Shown here: positions 6,171 through 7,896 of the stretch, piece after piece
Numbering within the stretch: the first letter of the stretch is position 1
Layout: every line of letters begins with the position of its first letter
From: an uncultured Gemmatimonadota bacterium
Lineage (GTDB): Bacteria; Gemmatimonadota; Gemmatimonadetes; Gemmatimonadales; GWC2-71-9
Reading direction: 5' to 3'
NCBI GenBank assembly: GCA_937961295.1
Contig: CALGOK010000198.1
Span: forward strand, 1-7,896
DNA: 7,896 nt
Translations under genes and position numbers: made by a program
The notes under the pieces: model-generated
Told to the model about the DNA's origin: nothing
What the model saw: the letters and a program-made list of their open reading frames with translations, nothing else
Database searches by the model: none

Positions 6171-6838
6171 CAGGCACTCTCCTTCTTGGTCCGCGTGCGC
6201 TTCGGCTTCGCCGGGGCCTCGGCCTCGGCGGCACCCAGCGCCGCGCTCTCGATCACCAGCGCCTCGGCGTGCAGGATCTCGTAGGCCGTCGCGTCGGCCC
6301 ACGGCCGCACGGTGAGCCCCGGGACGTTGCGCGCCGAGAGGTGCACGGCGGGGGAATTCCCCGCGGTGAGGATCAGCGTCCGGGTGCCGGTGAGGCCGAG
6401 CTTCTCGATCAGCGCCAGCAGCCCCTTGGTCTTGGGCGCCTCCATCGCGATCGGGTCGACCACCCGCACCATCCCCTCGCGGGCCCGGGCGTTGAGCGCC
6501 GAGCGCCGCGCCAGCTGGCGCACCTTCTTGGGCAGGTCGATCCGGTGGTCGCGCGGCGACGGCCCGAAGACCACGCCACCGCCACGCCAGTGCGGCGCCC
6601 GGGTGGTGCCCTGCCGGGCCCGGCCGGTGCCCTTCTGGCGCCACGGCTTCTGGTTGCCGCCGGAGACCTCCTGCCGACGCTTCACCTTGGCGGTTCCCTG
6701 CCGCTGGTTGGCCAGGAAGCTGGTCACCGCCTGGTGCAGCACCGCCTCGTTGACGGTGCCGTCGAACAGGTCAGCCGGCAGCGCGAACGCCGCCGAGTGC
6801 TTCTTGCCCGCGGCCGAGTAATGCGGGGCCTCAATCAT
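6170..6838 (-). CDS. rplD: 50S ribosomal protein L4
   Basis: L4 is a 23S rRNA-binding protein whose extended loop reaches the nascent peptide tunnel opposite L22; in E. coli it also represses its own operon through the S10 leader. The product is 222 residues, slightly longer than the usual 200-210. The tunnel loop is clear: KVKRRQEVSGGNQKPWRQKG (51-70), TGRARQGTTRAPHWRGGGVV (71-90) and FGPSPRDHRIDLPKKVR (91-107). Residues from about 203 on form an Ala/Glu then Lys/Arg tail that accounts for the extra length. The ATG lies inside the end of rplC (8-base overlap) with GGAGGAG 5 bases upstream. Whether L4 regulates this operon cannot be told: I see no recognisable E. coli-type leader structure. 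Confidence 0.98.
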   Translation of the reverse strand: MIEAPHYSAAGKKHSAAFALPADLFDGTVNEAVLHQAVTSFLANQRQGTAKVKRRQEVSGGNQKPWRQKGTGRARQGTTRAPHWRGGGVVFGPSPRDHRIDLPKKVRQLARRSALNARAREGMVRVVDPIAMEAPKTKGLLALIEKLGLTGTRTLILTAGNSPAVHLSARNVPGLTVRPWADATAYEILHAEALVIESAALGAAEAEAPAKPKRTRTKKESA

Positions 6839-7457
6839 GGCGGCTCCTCCCCCCCTGCTTCGCCACGGTCACGATCCCGTTCTTCGAGCCGGGGACCGCC
6901 CCGCGCACGAAGAGCAGGTTGCGCTCCGCGTCCACCTTCACGATCCGCAGGCCCAGCTCGGTGTGGCGCGCCGCACCGTGGTGCCCCGGCATCTTCTTCC
7001 CCTTGATGACCCGCGACGGGTCGGTGCCCGGCGAGATCGAGCCCGGCTTGCGGTGCCGGGTGTTGCCGTGCGAGGCCGGCCCGCCGCCGAAGCCGTGGCG
7101 ATGCACCACGCCCTGGAAGCCGCGACCCTTGGTCGTCCCGGTCACCTTCACCAGGTCGCCCTCGGCGAACATCGCCACCGTGATCAGGCTCCCCGGGGCG
7201 AGCTCCTCGCCGGTCCCGGCGAACGAGCGCACCACCTGCGGGGCGTAGTCGAGCCCGGCCACCTTGGCGTGGCCCAGCTCGGCCCTCGAGGTTCGCAGCG
7301 CCTTCTTGCGGCCCCAGCCCAGCTGCACCCCGCTGTCCTTGACCTGGAGCACCGGGCACGGCCCGGCCTCGATCACCGTCACCGGCACTGCGGTGCCGTC
7401 CTCGCCGAACACCCGGGTCATCCCGAGCTTGCGGCCGATCAGTCCGTTCGTCGCCAT
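6831..7457 (-). CDS. rplC: 50S ribosomal protein L3
   Basis: L3 is, with L24, an initiator of 50S assembly, and its central extension reaches the peptidyl-transferase centre. The 208-residue length is normal. Conserved blocks are GLIGRKLGMTRVFGEDGTAV (5-24), the signature DLVKVTGTTKGRGFQGVVHR (101-120), the central extension SHGNTRHRKPGSISPGTDPS (129-148) with RVIKGKKMPGHHG (149-161), and LRIVKVDAERNLLFVRGAVP (170-189). The glutamine methylated by PrmB in E. coli (Gln150 in its GSIGQNQ stretch) is replaced by Thr here, as in many phyla. The ATG at 7457 is 2 bases after the rpsJ stop; the open frame continues upstream but antisense to no family sequence, and MATNGLIGRK fits the family start. 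Its end overlaps rplD by 8 bases. Confidence 0.98.
   Translation of the reverse strand: MATNGLIGRKLGMTRVFGEDGTAVPVTVIEAGPCPVLQVKDSGVQLGWGRKKALRTSRAELGHAKVAGLDYAPQVVRSFAGTGEELAPGSLITVAMFAEGDLVKVTGTTKGRGFQGVVHRHGFGGGPASHGNTRHRKPGSISPGTDPSRVIKGKKMPGHHGAARHTELGLRIVKVDAERNLLFVRGAVPGSKNGIVTVAKQGGRSRHD
6844..6850 (-). promoter_or_regulatory. Ribosome binding site of rplD
   Basis: The minus strand reads GGAGGAG, 5 bases before the ATG at 6838 and inside the last codons of rplC. The strong match supports this rplD start despite the 8-base overlap with rplC. Confidence 0.78.
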
Positions 7458-7459
7458 GG

Positions 7460-7768
7460 CTACTCGACCTTGATCTCGACGTCCACGCCCGCCGGAAGAT
7501 CCAGCTTGGTCAGCGCGTCCATCGTCTGGGGTCGCGAGTCGTGGATGTCGAGCAGGCGCTTGTGCGTGCGCAGCTCGAACTGCTCCCGGCTCTTCTTGTC
7601 GACGTGCGGCGAGCGCAGCACCGTCCACCGCTCCATCTTCACGGGGAGCGGAATCGGGCCGCTGATCTGGGCCCCCGTCTTCTCCGCCGTGCGCACGATG
7701 TCCGCCGCGGCCTGGTCCAGCACCACGTGGTCAAACGCCTTGAGGCGGATCCGGATCTTCCCTGCCAT
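7460..7768 (-). CDS. rpsJ: 30S ribosomal protein S10 (NusE)
   Basis: S10 is a head protein of the 30S subunit and, as NusE, pairs with NusB in rRNA antitermination and with NusG in transcription-translation coupling. The product is 102 residues, the family norm. It opens MAGKIRIRLKAFDHVVLDQA (1-20), followed by TAEKTGAQISGPIPLPVKME (27-46) and the ribosome-binding loop signature SPHVDKKSREQFELRTHKR (53-71), ending LPAGVDVEIKVE. I chose the ATG at 7768 because of this conserved start and a GAGGA 5 bases upstream; the frame is open to 7879 but that extension is Pro/Arg-rich and resembles nothing in S10. It is the first gene of the cluster visible; no tuf or fusA is within the 128 bases upstream. 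Confidence 0.99.
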   Translation of the reverse strand: MAGKIRIRLKAFDHVVLDQAAADIVRTAEKTGAQISGPIPLPVKMERWTVLRSPHVDKKSREQFELRTHKRLLDIHDSRPQTMDALTKLDLPAGVDVEIKVE

Positions 7769-7855
7769 CGGTGTCCTCGTCAGTTGCGCATCATGAGCGG
7801 GCGCCATGCCCGGCCACTGTCGCAGGTTCGCTTCGTCACGGCGGGCGGGGCCCCC
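7769..7855 (-). promoter_or_regulatory. Leader region of rpsJ with ribosome binding site
   Basis: This non-coding stretch lies upstream of S10. A GAGGA at 7774-7778 (read on the minus strand) is the ribosome binding site, 5 bases before the ATG. A short inverted repeat CGGGC-5-GCCCG at 7798-7812 could form a small hairpin in the message about 30 bases upstream of the start. I see no convincing -35/-10 pair, and no structure I can equate with the L4-responsive leader of E. coli. The promoter of the operon may therefore lie outside the window. Confidence 0.4.
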
Positions 7856-7896
7856 GCGGGGGGGGGGTGGCCCACACATGTCGGGCCCCCCCCCGC
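7856..7896. repeat. G/C-only inverted repeat at the window edge
   Basis: GC followed by ten G (7856-7867), one T at 7868, then GGCCC (7869-7873), faces GGG and nine C, then GC (7883-7896). The arms pair almost perfectly, leaving a nine-base loop (7874-7882) that itself contains the palindrome ACATGT, and one bulged T. A second small inverted repeat, GCGGGG-C-CCCCGC (7845-7857), adjoins it. In the sense of the operon it would be a strong hairpin upstream of rpsJ, possibly a terminator of a preceding gene, but no T-run follows. Its position at the exact end of the window and its homopolymers also fit an assembly break or miscounted bases. Confidence 0.6.

Noticed and set aside
5191..6315. A 374-codon open frame on the plus strand across rplB, rplW and the end of rplD
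   Set aside because: It is a shadow of the real genes on the opposite strand, with the same skewed composition and no recognisable domain or convincing ribosome binding site.
7769..7879. An N-terminal extension of S10 or a small separate gene upstream of rpsJ
   Set aside because: The 37 extra residues are Pro/Arg-rich, run into the G/C hairpin and resemble no S10 start; the ATG at 7768 with GAGGA matches the family exactly.

Overview
The window is one uninterrupted stretch of the bacterial S10-spc ribosomal protein cluster, transcribed entirely from the minus strand, so it reads right to left. In reading order it holds rpsJ (S10), rplC (L3), rplD (L4), rplW (L23), rplB (L2), rpsS (S19), rplV (L22), rpsC (S3), rplP (L16), rpmC (L29), rpsQ (S17), rplN (L14), rplX (L24), rplE (L5), rpsH (S8), rplF (L6), rplR (L18), and the first six codons of what is almost certainly rpsE (S5), cut off by the left edge. 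All seventeen complete genes are intact and of normal family length or slightly longer.

The DNA is very GC-rich, with G/C at most third codon positions. All start codons are ATG except the GTG of rplE. The gene order, the S10 start MAGKIRIRLKAFD and the general look of L2 and S10 suggest a free-living, high-GC bacterium; Gemmatimonadota is my best guess from memory of family sequences. That placement is an inference, not a demonstrated result.

Layout by region: positions 7769-7896 are the only non-coding stretch of note (128 bases), holding the S10 ribosome binding site, a small inverted repeat and, at the extreme right edge, an extraordinary G/C-only hairpin with runs of ten G and nine C. 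Positions 1-7768 are wall-to-wall genes with gaps of 0-19 bases and several stop/start overlaps (TGATG, TAATG), implying one polycistronic message and coupled translation. There is no room for internal promoters outside coding sequence and no terminator inside the cluster.

The products assemble together: L3, L4, L22, L24, L23 and L29 are early 50S assembly or tunnel-exit proteins; L2, L16, L14, L5, L18 and L6 build the peptidyl-transferase surroundings, intersubunit bridges and central protuberance; S10, S3, S19, S17, S8 and S5 belong to the 30S subunit. S10 also acts as NusE in antitermination.

This is core, conserved chromosome and I see no hidden novel system. The points worth a second look are the absence of rpsN (S14) from its usual place between rplE and rpsH, the Ala/Lys/Pro-rich N-terminal extension of L5 with a GTG start, the N-terminal extension of L24, and the G/C hairpin at the right edge.
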